Of a DNA stretch of 64,000 nt, positions 17,533 through 25,848 are shown piece after piece. Source of the DNA: Deltaproteobacteria bacterium (GTDB lineage: Bacteria; Desulfobacterota; Syntrophia; Syntrophales; Smithellaceae). The notes under the pieces are model-generated. The model made no database searches. It saw only the letters and a program-made list of their open reading frames with translations, and was not told where the DNA came from. Numbering within the stretch: the stretch's first letter is position 1; the number at the start of each line of letters is the position of its first letter. The position numbers were made by a program, and so were the translations under genes. The stretch covers positions 1 through 64,000 of the forward strand of contig JAKLGV010000010.1 in NCBI GenBank assembly GCA_022710585.1, given 5' to 3'.

Positions 17533-18074
17533 ACGTCATCCTCATCGGCTACCGGGCGACCGGCAAATCAACCATCGGTCGGATTCTTGCCCGCAGGCTG
17601 ACGGCAGGATTTTGCGATACGGACGCCATCGTCGAGAAAACGGCGGGCAAGCCGATTAAAGAAATCGTGGCAGAGGAAGGTTGGGATTCTTTCCGGGCCA
17701 TGGAAAAGGATGCGGTTCGATCACTGGAGCGAAAAGGCGCCTGTGTTGTGGCCACCGGCGGTGGGGTTGTTCTCGACAGAGAAAACATAGAACTTTTAAA
17801 ACGGGCGGGCGTGGTTATCTGGTTGAAAGCTCCCCTTCAGGATATTGTTGACCGACTGAAGAGGGACGCCCAAACAAAAGCTGCACGTCCTCAGTTCACC
17901 GCCGGCAATCTCTTGCAGGAAACAATTGATATCCTGCGGCAAAGACTTCCTTTATATGAGAGCGCCGCGGATTACACGGTGGATACTTTTGCGAAGAATC
18001 CTGAACAAGTGACGGAAGAAATTTATCAGTATTTGATTAAATCGGGAAATTTAGATAAGATAAACAAAAATTAA
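17529..18074 (+). CDS. aroK: shikimate kinase
   Basis: AroK (181 residues) phosphorylates shikimate at the 3-OH with ATP. The P-loop GYRATGKSTIG is at residues 7-17, the shikimate-binding Asp in FCDTDAIVE, GWDSFRAMEKDAV, and the VVATGGGVVLD loop near residue 77. The ATG overlaps the aroA stop (ATGA). A terminator follows directly after its stop, so it is the last gene of the first half of the aromatic supra-operon. Confidence 0.93.
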   Translation: MNVILIGYRATGKSTIGRILARRLTAGFCDTDAIVEKTAGKPIKEIVAEEGWDSFRAMEKDAVRSLERKGACVVATGGGVVLDRENIELLKRAGVVIWLKAPLQDIVDRLKRDAQTKAARPQFTAGNLLQETIDILRQRLPLYESAADYTVDTFAKNPEQVTEEIYQYLIKSGNLDKINKN

Positions 18075-18075
18075 A

Positions 18076-18099
18076 GGAGGAAAGTTTCCTCCCTTTTTT
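18076..18099 (+). terminator. intrinsic terminator after aroK
   Basis: GGAGGAA at 18076-18082 pairs with TTCCTCC at 18086-18092 with a three-base loop, followed by CTTTTTTG. It is compact but has a good U tract. It would end or reduce transcription before aroC. Confidence 0.7.
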
Positions 18100-18100
18100 G

Positions 18101-18171
18101 TTATTCCCGCGAAGAGGGAATCCATTAGTCCCGTTTAATTCTGGATACCGGCCTCAGCCAGTATGACGACT
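18101..18171. repeat. degenerate REP-like dispersed repeat between aroK and aroC
   Basis: ATTCCC (18103-18108) and GGGAAT (18116-18121) form a small hairpin with GCGAAGA between, followed by CCATTAGTCCCG and CTGGATACCGGCCT with AGTATGACGAC. The layout of an ATTCCCGCG...GGGAATCCA unit, CTGGAT and a final ATGACGAC matches the widespread REP-like palindromic repeats of many proteobacteria, here diverged. It has no coding role. Confidence 0.5.
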
Positions 18172-18193
18172 TTGAAGCTCAACAGGAGAAATT

Positions 18194-19270
18194 ATGTCCG
18201 GCAATACAATTGGCAGTGTTTTTCGCGTCACCACCTGGGGAGAATCGCACGGTCCTGCTCTGGGAGCCGTGGTAGACGGCTGTCCGCCGGGAGTCGTTCT
18301 GAATGAAGCGGATATTCAACAGGCGCTCGACCGCAGAAAGCCGTCAACCTCTGTGGCCTCCACGACCAGGAAAGAGGGGGATCAAGTAGAAATCCTCTCC
18401 GGCGTTTTTGAAGGAAAAACCACCGGTACGCCGATCTCATTAATGATCAGAAACACTGACGCACGATCCTCATCCTATGATGCCTTGAAAGATGTCTTCC
18501 GTCCCGGACAGGGAGACTTCACCTATCAACAAAAATACGGTATCCGCGATTGGCGCGGCGGCGGACGAGCCTCCGGGCGGGAAACCGCGGCGCGTGTTGC
18601 GGCGGGAGCGGTAGCCGCGAAGCTGCTTGCCCGGTCAGGTATTGACGTTATCGCCTACACGCAGGCAATCGGCGCCATTGCCATTGACCGCGGAAGAATG
18701 CCCGCGGAAAAGAACTTAAGAAAATCTGTGCTGGCCAATACTCTTTTTTGTCCTGACGCGCTGGCCGCGGCAAAGATGGAAAAAAAGATTGCGGCCGTCC
18801 GCAAAAAAGGCGACTCTCTGGGGGGAGTTGTTGAAGTGATTGTGCGCGGCTGTCCGGCGGGTTTAGGCGAACCGGTTTTCGACAAGATGGATGCGGATCT
18901 AGCCAAGGCGCTGATGAGCATCGGTTCGGTAAAGGCTGTTGAAGTCGGCGACGGTTTGGCCATGGCCGGTTTGCAAGGCTCTCAGACCAACGATCAGATG
19001 AATAAAAAAGGATTCAAAACGAATCACGCAGGAGGAATCCTTGCCGGTATAACCACCGGCCAGCAGATTATTCTGCGTGCTCATTGTAAACCGATTCCTT
19101 CCATTGCCCGGTCGCAGCAGACCATCGATTGCCGGGGAAAAGAGTGCATCATCGAAATTCATGGCCGGCATGATATTTGCGTTCTGCCGCGGATTGTGCC
19201 GGTATGCGAAGCGATGGTGAACATTGTTGTGGCGGATCATTTACTCAGACAGAAGGCGATCAGCGAATGA
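18194..19270 (+). CDS. aroC: chorismate synthase
   Basis: AroC (358 residues) removes phosphate from EPSP to make chorismate and needs reduced FMN. Motifs are TWGESHGPALGAVVDGCPPG at the start, the RPGQGDFTYQQKYGIRDWRGGGRASGRET region (landmarks GDFTY and GGRASGRET near residues 110-132) and QTIDCRGKE near the C-terminus. The ATG has CAGGAG upstream. It follows the aroK terminator and a repeat, so it may have its own promoter or depend on read-through. Its stop overlaps the tyrA-like start (ATGA). Confidence 0.94.
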   Translation: MSGNTIGSVFRVTTWGESHGPALGAVVDGCPPGVVLNEADIQQALDRRKPSTSVASTTRKEGDQVEILSGVFEGKTTGTPISLMIRNTDARSSSYDALKDVFRPGQGDFTYQQKYGIRDWRGGGRASGRETAARVAAGAVAAKLLARSGIDVIAYTQAIGAIAIDRGRMPAEKNLRKSVLANTLFCPDALAAAKMEKKIAAVRKKGDSLGGVVEVIVRGCPAGLGEPVFDKMDADLAKALMSIGSVKAVEVGDGLAMAGLQGSQTNDQMNKKGFKTNHAGGILAGITTGQQIILRAHCKPIPSIARSQQTIDCRGKECIIEIHGRHDICVLPRIVPVCEAMVNIVVADHLLRQKAISE

Positions 19271-20052
19271 AGAAAATCAAAGCCGGCATTATCGGCGGCA
19301 CGCACGGTATGGGAAAATGGTTCGCCCGTTTGCTGAAAAAGCAGGACTGCACCGTATATGTCAGCGGGAGAAAAACAAAACTGCAGGCAAACGATCTGGC
19401 GCGACTGTGCGACGTTGTGGTTGTCGCCGTGCCGATCTCCGCTACAGCCGACATCATCAGACAGGTCGGCCCGCGGCTTACGAAAGATCAGCTTTTCATG
19501 GATCTGACATCGCTGAAGAAAGAACCGGTAAAACTGATGCTGCAAAATTCGCCAGCGGACGTCATCGGCTGTCACCCGCTGTTCGGGCCGCAGTTGAAAG
19601 ATGTGAGCGGCCAGAATGTGATTGTGTGTCCGGGGCGTGGCAAAAAGTGGCTGGCCTGGCTCAACGGCGTCTTCAAAAAAAATAAAATGGCGGTGTGGAA
19701 AGCCACCCCCGAAAAGCACGATAAAATGATGGCCGTTGTCCAGGCACTCAATCACCTCAATACCATAACGCTGGGCATGGCGATTTCTCAAATGAAAATC
19801 ACTCCGGCGGAAATCAATAAATTTTCCACGCCAATTTTCCGGGCAAAAATGGACATTATCAGAAAAGTGTTTGTGGAAAGTCCCGCGCTGTATGTTGATA
19901 TCATCACCGGCAATCCTCAAATCGGCAAGATACTGGGTCACTACGAAACCGTGCTCAAAGACATCGGCGCGAAAATCAAATCCGGAAATCGGATCGAGCC
20001 AAAGGAAACTTTGGAAAAGGCGGCAGGAAAATTATATGGAAGAAAAAATTAA
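19267..20052 (+). CDS. tyrA: prephenate dehydrogenase-like protein (TyrA family)
   Basis: A 261-residue NAD(P)-dependent enzyme expected to oxidise prephenate (or arogenate) to the tyrosine precursor. A Rossmann start IKAGIIGGTHGMGKWFARLL is followed by DVVVVAVPISATADII, a MDLTSLKKEP loop and the IGCHPLFGP motif characteristic of TyrA. A helical C-terminal domain completes it; there is no ACT or chorismate mutase domain, so it is the short type seen in archaea and anaerobes. The ATG at 19267 overlaps the aroC stop by four bases; longer in-frame extensions into aroC are not needed. Its 3' end overlaps the sirtuin gene by 17 bases. Confidence 0.88.
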   Translation: MKKIKAGIIGGTHGMGKWFARLLKKQDCTVYVSGRKTKLQANDLARLCDVVVVAVPISATADIIRQVGPRLTKDQLFMDLTSLKKEPVKLMLQNSPADVIGCHPLFGPQLKDVSGQNVIVCPGRGKKWLAWLNGVFKKNKMAVWKATPEKHDKMMAVVQALNHLNTITLGMAISQMKITPAEINKFSTPIFRAKMDIIRKVFVESPALYVDIITGNPQIGKILGHYETVLKDIGAKIKSGNRIEPKETLEKAAGKLYGRKN

Positions 20053-20803
20053 TCAAGTCGCGGAAATGATCGCGGCATCGCAAAGACTGGTTGTGTTTAC
20101 TGGCGCTGGCATCAGCACGGAATCGGGCATTCCGGATTTCCGCGGGCCGGACGGTCTCTGGACCAAGGTTGATCCCGAAGATTTTACGATTGAGAGGTTT
20201 ATGCGTTCCGGCGAGGCGCGCCGGAGAGTCTGGTTTTATCTGGTCGAGGGCGGTTTGATGGCCAATGCTCAACCCAACCGGGCTCATCTGGCCCTTGTCG
20301 AACTGGAGAAGATGAACAAACTGAGTGCGGTGATCACGCAGAACATTGATAATCTGCACCAGCGGGCGGGCAGCAATCCTCACAGAGTTCACGAGCTGCA
20401 CGGGAATATGGAATGGTTGGTTTGTCTGGATTGTGATGCCCGTTATGATCTCGAGGAAATGCGAAAAAAACATCCGTCGCCGGATCATTTCCCGGTATGC
20501 GAGCAATGCCGGGGGATTCTCAAACCAGGCGTGGTTTTCTTCGGGGAAATGCTTCCGCCGCATACGCTAAGAATGGCCGAACAGGAATCGGAGCATTGTG
20601 ATTTGTTCATGGTGATCGGCTCTTCGCTGGTGGTTTATCCGGCCGCGTATATGCCGCTTTACGCCAAACAATCCGGCGCGAAAATTGTCATTATTAATAT
20701 GGGACAGACCGGCCAGGATGATATCGCCGATGTTTTTATCAACGCGCCGGCGGGAGACACGATGGCCCGAATTATGGACAGACTGAAAGCCATTATGAAA
20801 TAA
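20036..20803 (+). CDS. NAD-dependent protein deacylase, Sir2 family (CobB-like)
   Basis: A 255-residue sirtuin that removes acyl groups from lysine using NAD+. It shows GAGISTESGIPDFRG (NAD site), TQNIDNLHQRAG, the catalytic His in ELHGNMEW, a Zn ribbon CLDC...CEQC, and GSSLVVYPAAYMP. Class III deacylases of this kind regulate acyl-CoA synthetases and dehydrogenases, which fits an acyl-CoA-rich metabolism. The ATG at 20036 lies within the tyrA 3' end with AGGAAA upstream. An HDAC-family enzyme is encoded 1.3 kb further on. Confidence 0.92.
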   Translation: MEEKINQVAEMIAASQRLVVFTGAGISTESGIPDFRGPDGLWTKVDPEDFTIERFMRSGEARRRVWFYLVEGGLMANAQPNRAHLALVELEKMNKLSAVITQNIDNLHQRAGSNPHRVHELHGNMEWLVCLDCDARYDLEEMRKKHPSPDHFPVCEQCRGILKPGVVFFGEMLPPHTLRMAEQESEHCDLFMVIGSSLVVYPAAYMPLYAKQSGAKIVIINMGQTGQDDIADVFINAPAGDTMARIMDRLKAIMK

Positions 20804-20823
20804 ATACCCGGTTTCTTAAGACC

Positions 20824-21594
20824 ATGTGCCTGATTACATTTGCTTACAATGTTCATCCGTCTTACCGGCTGATTCTGGCGGCCAACCGTGATGAATTTTA
20901 CGAACGGCCTTCGTCGTCCGCTGATTTCTGGAATGATCATCCCGATGTGCTTGCCGGCCGCGATTTAAAAAACGGCGGCACCTGGCTGGGGATAACCAAG
21001 AATGGAAAATTTTCCGCCGTGACCAATTACCGCGATCCCTCCACATTGAAAAGCGGCGCTCCCTCACGGGGGAAACTGGCCAGAGACTACCTGACCGGCC
21101 ATCACAATATCGCGAATTATCTTCAAAAAATATCCGCGAAGGCGGATCAATACAACGGTTTCAACTTGCTGTTAGGGGATGACAACGACGCTTTCGTTTT
21201 TTCCAGCCGCGGAGAAAAGCAAAAGCTGAAGCCGGGCATTTATGGTTTGAGCAATCATCTACTGAATTCGCCGTGGCCGAAAGTTGTCCGCAGCAGGAGA
21301 ATGCTGAAAGCGGCGCTGGAGAAAAAAGGCGACGATCTGGAAGGAGCGCTGTTTGATCTGCTGGCGGAACGCCGCGTGCCCCCGGATGACAAACTGCCTT
21401 CCACCGGCATCGGTCTGGAATGGGAGCGGCTTTTATCTTCTATCTTTATTGAAAGCCCGATCTACGGGACCCGCTCTTCCACGGTTGTGCTCATCGGGAA
21501 AAACAGGCGCATCCGGTTTGTCGAAAAAGTTTTTGATGGACAAAAAGAACCTTGGATTACGAGCCGTTTTTCTTTTGTTTTGAAAAGGAAGTAA
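20824..21594 (+). CDS. NRDE-family protein (Tango2-like, Ntn-hydrolase fold)
   Basis: A 256-residue protein beginning MCLITFAYN and carrying the family name motif in AANRDEFYERP at about residues 19-30, followed by GGTWLGITKNGKFSAVTNYR. Cys2 is the expected N-terminal nucleophile position of Ntn-type hydrolases after Met removal. TANGO2/NRDE proteins have been linked to haem handling and lipid/acyl-CoA metabolism, but the bacterial activity is not settled. It lies 20 bases after the sirtuin gene and two bases ahead of the Nudix gene, so it is probably in the same operon. Confidence 0.85.
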   Translation: MCLITFAYNVHPSYRLILAANRDEFYERPSSSADFWNDHPDVLAGRDLKNGGTWLGITKNGKFSAVTNYRDPSTLKSGAPSRGKLARDYLTGHHNIANYLQKISAKADQYNGFNLLLGDDNDAFVFSSRGEKQKLKPGIYGLSNHLLNSPWPKVVRSRRMLKAALEKKGDDLEGALFDLLAERRVPPDDKLPSTGIGLEWERLLSSIFIESPIYGTRSSTVVLIGKNRRIRFVEKVFDGQKEPWITSRFSFVLKRK

Positions 21595-21595
21595 T

Positions 21596-22033
21596 ATGGA
21601 GCGGCAATCAGGCAAGGCTTATCCGATGGAACCGCGCGTGGGGGTCGGGGCGATCATCATCAGAAACGGCAAAGTTTTGCTGGTCAAGCGGGGCGCGGAA
21701 CCGAGCAAAGGTCTCTGGGCGATTCCCGGCGGAACCCTGAAGTTGGGCGAGACCATGCGGGAGTGCGCCGCCCGTGAAATCCTGGAGGAGACGGGTGTCA
21801 CGATCAACGTCGGCGAGTGTGTTTATGTGTTTGATTTTATCGAATACGACGACGAGAAAAAAATAAAATTTCATTTCGTGATTGTTGATTTCGCCGCTGA
21901 ATATGTGGCCGGTGTTCCGGAGGGGGCGGACGACGCACTGGAAGCTCGCTGGCTGTCCGCCGAAGATTTACATGAATTGCCGGTCGCCCGCAATACGATC
22001 AATGCCCTGACGTCGTTGGGATTTTTGAAGTGA
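21596..22033 (+). CDS. Nudix hydrolase (ADP-ribose pyrophosphatase/MutT type)
   Basis: A 145-residue Nudix protein. The box GGTLKLGETMRECAAREILEETGV (residues about 44-67) holds all consensus residues G-x5-E-x7-REUxEExGU needed for Mg binding. Such enzymes hydrolyse a nucleoside diphosphate linked to another group; ADP-ribose, NADH or 8-oxo-dGTP are typical. Next to a sirtuin, which makes O-acetyl-ADP-ribose, an ADP-ribose-type substrate is attractive but unproven. It is one base after the NRDE gene stop. Confidence 0.85.
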   Translation: MERQSGKAYPMEPRVGVGAIIIRNGKVLLVKRGAEPSKGLWAIPGGTLKLGETMRECAAREILEETGVTINVGECVYVFDFIEYDDEKKIKFHFVIVDFAAEYVAGVPEGADDALEARWLSAEDLHELPVARNTINALTSLGFLK

Positions 22034-22087
22034 TGTAAATCAATCAACCGTGTTGTCAAATGACAAGGAAGATGAAAGGAGGATGAT

Positions 22088-22834
22088 ATGAAAGTCGTAT
22101 ATCACGAAGACTATAATGAAGTTTATTCCAACGATCCCGCATCCGCGCCCGGAAGAATTCACGCCGTGGAAAGGGCTTTGCGTGGCAAGGTTACTTTTGT
22201 CGAGCCGGTTGCAGCGTCACGGGAAGATATTCTTCACGTGCATACGCCCGATCATGTCCGGTCAGTGGAGCGGGAAGGCGTTTACGATATCGCCGCTCTG
22301 GCGGCAGGCGGCTCGATCATGGCGGCGCACATCGGTCTGACGGAACCTTGCTTCGCACTCATCCGTCCTCCCGGACATCACGCGTCTGCGGGAAGCGCCT
22401 GGGGTTTTTGCTATTTCAATAATATGTCGATCGCTCTGGAGAAATTGAAGCGTGAAGGCAAAATTAAAAAAGTTTTCATTCTGGATTTCGATCTGCATTA
22501 CGGAGACGGTAATGTCAATATTCTGGGAAATAAGGGCTATGTGACCATACTGAATCCGGCTTCCGCTGATCGGAATGAATATTTAAGAAATGTTCAGAAT
22601 GATCTGAGAACAACGGACGCCGATATGATTGCCGTGTCCGCCGGTTTCGACCATCACGAAGCCGATTGGGGCGGGCTTTTGAAAACCGAGGACTACCACT
22701 ATATGGGCAGGCTGGTTCGGGAAACCGCACGTCGCAACAACGGCGGGTGTTTTGGCATTCTGGAAGGCGGCTACAACCATGACGTCCTGGGCAAAAACGT
22801 CCTGGCTTTTATTGAGGGTCTGGAGGAAAAATAA
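22088..22834 (+). CDS. histone-deacetylase-family protein (AcuC/HdaH-like)
   Basis: A 248-residue Zn-dependent deacetylase-fold protein. The active-site His pair is in RPPGHHASAGS, the Zn ligands in LDFDLHYGDGN and SAGFDHHEAD, and the glycine-rich loop in GILEGGYNHDVL. It is shorter than AcuC (about 380) and closer to the compact acetylpolyamine amidohydrolase/HDAC-like class. Substrates could be acetyl-lysine or acetylated small amines. GGAGGATGATATG gives a strong ribosome site. Together with the sirtuin it makes two unrelated deacetylases in one neighbourhood. Confidence 0.88.
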   Translation: MKVVYHEDYNEVYSNDPASAPGRIHAVERALRGKVTFVEPVAASREDILHVHTPDHVRSVEREGVYDIAALAAGGSIMAAHIGLTEPCFALIRPPGHHASAGSAWGFCYFNNMSIALEKLKREGKIKKVFILDFDLHYGDGNVNILGNKGYVTILNPASADRNEYLRNVQNDLRTTDADMIAVSAGFDHHEADWGGLLKTEDYHYMGRLVRETARRNNGGCFGILEGGYNHDVLGKNVLAFIEGLEEK

Positions 22835-23066
22835 GGCAACGCTGCTGAAAAACAGCCCGCTGCAATCCTGTTCTGCTGAGCTCACGGCCGCAAAATGCAT
22901 CGAAAATGCCTGGAATAGTCATCGCCGCAAGGCGCTTCTTTGTATTGTGCAACCTGGTTTGCTCTGTAAAATCAGACTTTATTTATTCCCATCGATAAGG
23001 TATATAAATATAGCATTGGTTTGAAATTGCTTGAATGCATGATCAAAAAGATGTGGGGGACCGGCT

Positions 23067-23417
23067 GTGAAAGATTGCGAAAAAAGGCAGGCGATACGCC
23101 GCAGGGGAGCGTTTCCCGTTAACCTGGAAAGCACCCGTGGCATTACCCGCGACTTCAGCAGTTCCGGTATTTTTTTTGAAACCGATCAATCATTTGCTCC
23201 CGGCCATACCATCAATTTCACCATTGTTCTGGAATATGTTGATCCGGGACGTCCCGTGCATCTGAAATGCCGGGGCAAGATTGTCCGGGTGGAAAGCAGG
23301 GATCATAAATTGGGCATTGCCGCGCAAATCAAGTCCTATACCTTTGAAAAGTCTAACGGTAAGCCTGCCGCAAAAAAGGTGAAGAAAACAACCGGAAAAA
23401 TCAAGAAATCCCCCTGA
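23067..23417 (+). CDS. PilZ-domain protein (probable c-di-GMP receptor)
   Basis: A 116-residue protein that is essentially one PilZ domain with a Lys-rich tail. The binding signature is partly visible as a basic RRRGAF segment near residue 11 and TRDFSSSGIFFET (D-x-S-x-x-G) near residue 28, then CRGKIVRVE and KLGIAAQIKSY strands. A GTG start at 23067 follows GGGGGA. The window also encodes a GGDEF cyclase and an HD-GYP phosphodiesterase, so a c-di-GMP circuit exists. It converges on mnmE. Confidence 0.78.
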   Translation: MKDCEKRQAIRRRGAFPVNLESTRGITRDFSSSGIFFETDQSFAPGHTINFTIVLEYVDPGRPVHLKCRGKIVRVESRDHKLGIAAQIKSYTFEKSNGKPAAKKVKKTTGKIKKSP

Positions 23418-23440
23418 CGATCCTTCATTCGGAACAGCCG

Positions 23441-24820
23441 TTACTTGCCGATGCAGAAGCTGGAAAATATCTTATCCAGGATCTCGTCGTTGATTTTTCT
23501 GCCGGTTATTTCATCGAGATGATTCAGCGCTTCCCGCAAATCGAAGGCGGCAAATTCACCGGAGAGGCCGCCGGCCAGACTTTCTTTTGCGTGCTGAATA
23601 TTCTTGCACGCCGCTTCCAGAGCCAGTTTATGGCGAAGATGGAGAATCATTTTCCCACCGTTGCTTTCCGGTTCAGTGCCGACAGATAAATCCATGACGG
23701 CTTGTTTCAGTGCGGGGAGGCCAGTGCCTGATTTGGCCGAGATTTCCAGGATGCGTGTTCCGGCGGAAAAGAGCTGCTCGATAATCTCGCGTTCCAACGC
23801 ATGAGGCAGGTCAATTTTATTGATCGCCACCATGGTGTTTGTCGATTGATTTGCGTTAATTATCATTTTATCTTCGTCTGTCAGAGGCTTGCTGACATCC
23901 AGCATCACCACGATGACATCCGCCAGCGCCAGATTTTCCCAGACCAGTGATATGCCTTCCTGTTCAATCAGGTTTTGCGGTTCACGGATGCCGGCCGTAT
24001 CCATCAGATGCACCGGAATGCCGTTGATGTCTATCGTGTCGGTGATTAAATCGCGCGTGGTTCCCGGGATATCGGTGACGATGGCTTTCTTTCTGCCGGT
24101 GAGCGCGTTGAGCAGACTTGATTTGCCCACGTTGGGTTTGCCGGTGATGATCACATGAATGCCTTCCGTGTAGGCTCTGGCTGAACGGTATGACGCAAGC
24201 AGTTTTTGCATCCGCTCGAGAGCCTGATCAATCTGGGGCGGCGTCTCCGGGAGACTGTCTTCCGCGGTATCCTCTGAAAAATCAATGGCCGCTTCCAGTC
24301 CGGAGAGCGCTTCGACGATCAGGGATCGCAGATCTTCTATTTCCCGGCCGAGGGATCCCTTTAACTGGGCGAGCCCCAGAGCGAAAGCTTTGGCCGACTT
24401 GGCGGAAATCATGGCCGCGAGGGCTTCCGCCTGCGACAAATCGAAGCGGTTGTTCAGGAAAGCGCGCTCGGAAAATTCGCCGGGGCGGGCCGGGCGGCAT
24501 CCCGCAGTCTGCAGGAGCGCGAGAATGGCATGGATGATGTTGGGGTTGCCATGGCAGTTGATTTCAACGACATCTTCGCCGGTAAAGGAGCGTGGTCCGG
24601 CCATAAAGGAGATAAGCACTTCATCCAGAATGGTTTCCCCGTCGGCGGCAACAATATCGCCGTGATAAAGGTGATGGCTTTTCCACTCGCATTTGCCGCC
24701 GGAAGGACAAAAGACACGGCGGGTGATGGCGAGGGCGTCGGGGCCGCTCATCCGGATGATGCCGATTCCGGCCATCCCGAAAGGAGTTGCGGTTGCTGCT
24801 ATGGTATCCTTGCCAAGCAC
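23441..24820 (-). CDS. mnmE: tRNA modification GTPase MnmE (TrmE)
   Basis: MnmE (459 residues) works with MnmG to make 5-carboxymethylaminomethyluridine at the wobble position of certain tRNAs. The N-terminal tetrahydrofolate domain begins [22 protein letters not shown]. The G domain shows [30 protein letters not shown] and NKIDL. The protein ends in FCIGK, the required C-[ILV]-G-K motif. It closes the rpmH-rnpA-yidD-yidC-jag-mnmE cluster, a conserved order near replication origins. Confidence 0.96.
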   Translation of the reverse strand: MLGKDTIAATATPFGMAGIGIIRMSGPDALAITRRVFCPSGGKCEWKSHHLYHGDIVAADGETILDEVLISFMAGPRSFTGEDVVEINCHGNPNIIHAILALLQTAGCRPARPGEFSERAFLNNRFDLSQAEALAAMISAKSAKAFALGLAQLKGSLGREIEDLRSLIVEALSGLEAAIDFSEDTAEDSLPETPPQIDQALERMQKLLASYRSARAYTEGIHVIITGKPNVGKSSLLNALTGRKKAIVTDIPGTTRDLITDTIDINGIPVHLMDTAGIREPQNLIEQEGISLVWENLALADVIVVMLDVSKPLTDEDKMIINANQSTNTMVAINKIDLPHALEREIIEQLFSAGTRILEISAKSGTGLPALKQAVMDLSVGTEPESNGGKMILHLRHKLALEAACKNIQHAKESLAGGLSGEFAAFDLREALNHLDEITGRKINDEILDKIFSSFCIGK

Positions 24821-24856
24821 GGTCGGGGACTTCCCCTCTAACGTATAATCATTGAA

Positions 24857-25828
24857 CTAAGAAGACTGGTCGCGTTTTTTTTCTCTGTTTCGCCTAGAGT
24901 TGCCTGTCCTGGCGGGCAGAATGACAATCTTTCTGTTTTTGCCCTCTCCCCGGCTTTGCGTCACCAGCGAAGTGTCTTCCTGTAGAAACATATGGATGAC
25001 GCGGCGGTCGTGGGCGTTCATATTGGCCAGCGAGACGGGTTTCCGGGTCTTTTTAACCTTGTCTCTGATTTTTTCCGCCAGACCCAGCAAAAACTCTTCC
25101 CGTCTTCTCCGGTATTCGCCCGAATCAATCAAAATCATCTTATGCTCAGCGTCAATCTTATTGGTCGCTTTATTCAAAAGGTATTGCAGAGCATCCAAGT
25201 GCTGTCCGCGTTTGCCGATCAGCAGGCCGCTTTCGTCGCCTTCAATGCCCAGAATGATTTTTTCTTCCGTTTCCCTGACGCTGGCGTGGTATTCCGGAGA
25301 CATTCTCTGTAAAATGCCTTCCAGAAGATCTTTGGCCTGCACCGCCATCGGTGAATTGTCAATGTAGACAACCTCTTTTTCCGTCTTCAGCGGAGGCTTC
25401 TCTTTGATGATTTCCTTCCGGGGCCTCTTCTGCGGCTCTTTTTTGGCTTCCATCTTGACTTGGAAATTTTCCGCCGGCGCTTTGTCTTCTATAGCCTCTC
25501 TGGTAATTTCTTTTTTATGCCTCTTTTCCGGTTCTTTTCTTGCCTCCATTTTTGGTTGGATGCTTTCCGTCATTTCCGTCAGCGTTTTTTCCTCTGCGGT
25601 GTCTCGGGCCATTTCTTTCTTGATTTCATTGAAATCAAAATTAATATCCAGAGCCAGCAGCGATGCCCGGATCTTCGCTTTTTTGGAGAAAAGCCCCAGG
25701 AAACCTCCGGACTCGGCGGAGAGGATTTCAATGTTCAGTTTTTCTCTGGGCACACCGAATTCCCGGCAGGCTTTTTCAATCGCTTCATCAATGGTTTTTT
25801 CTTCTATTTCGATAACTTCAGAACTCAT
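24857..25828 (-). CDS. jag: RNA-binding protein Jag/KhpB (SpoIIIJ-associated)
   Basis: A 323-residue protein with an N-terminal Jag_N domain (VIEIEEKTIDEAIEKACREFG ... GGFLGLFSKKAKI), a charged Lys/Glu-rich linker with two near-repeat segments (EKRHKKEITREAIEDKAPAE and similar), a KH domain near residues 165-245 (ESGLLIGKRGQHLDALQYL) and an R3H domain (MNAHDRRVIHMFLQED). KhpB binds mRNA and influences cell division and elongation in Gram-positives. The ATG at 25828 is chosen because GAGGAT lies nine bases ahead; an in-frame TTG upstream would overlap the yidC end. Confidence 0.92.
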   Translation of the reverse strand: MSSEVIEIEEKTIDEAIEKACREFGVPREKLNIEILSAESGGFLGLFSKKAKIRASLLALDINFDFNEIKKEMARDTAEEKTLTEMTESIQPKMEARKEPEKRHKKEITREAIEDKAPAENFQVKMEAKKEPQKRPRKEIIKEKPPLKTEKEVVYIDNSPMAVQAKDLLEGILQRMSPEYHASVRETEEKIILGIEGDESGLLIGKRGQHLDALQYLLNKATNKIDAEHKMILIDSGEYRRRREEFLLGLAEKIRDKVKKTRKPVSLANMNAHDRRVIHMFLQEDTSLVTQSRGEGKNRKIVILPARTGNSRRNREKKRDQSS

Positions 25829-25848
25829 TTTTTTATCCTCGATGTGTA

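Noticed and set aside
22835..23066. Possible small gene or RNA after the HDAC-like gene
   Set aside because: No ribosome site, no stable fold with a U tract and no family pattern was found in these 232 bases; left as plain intergenic sequence.
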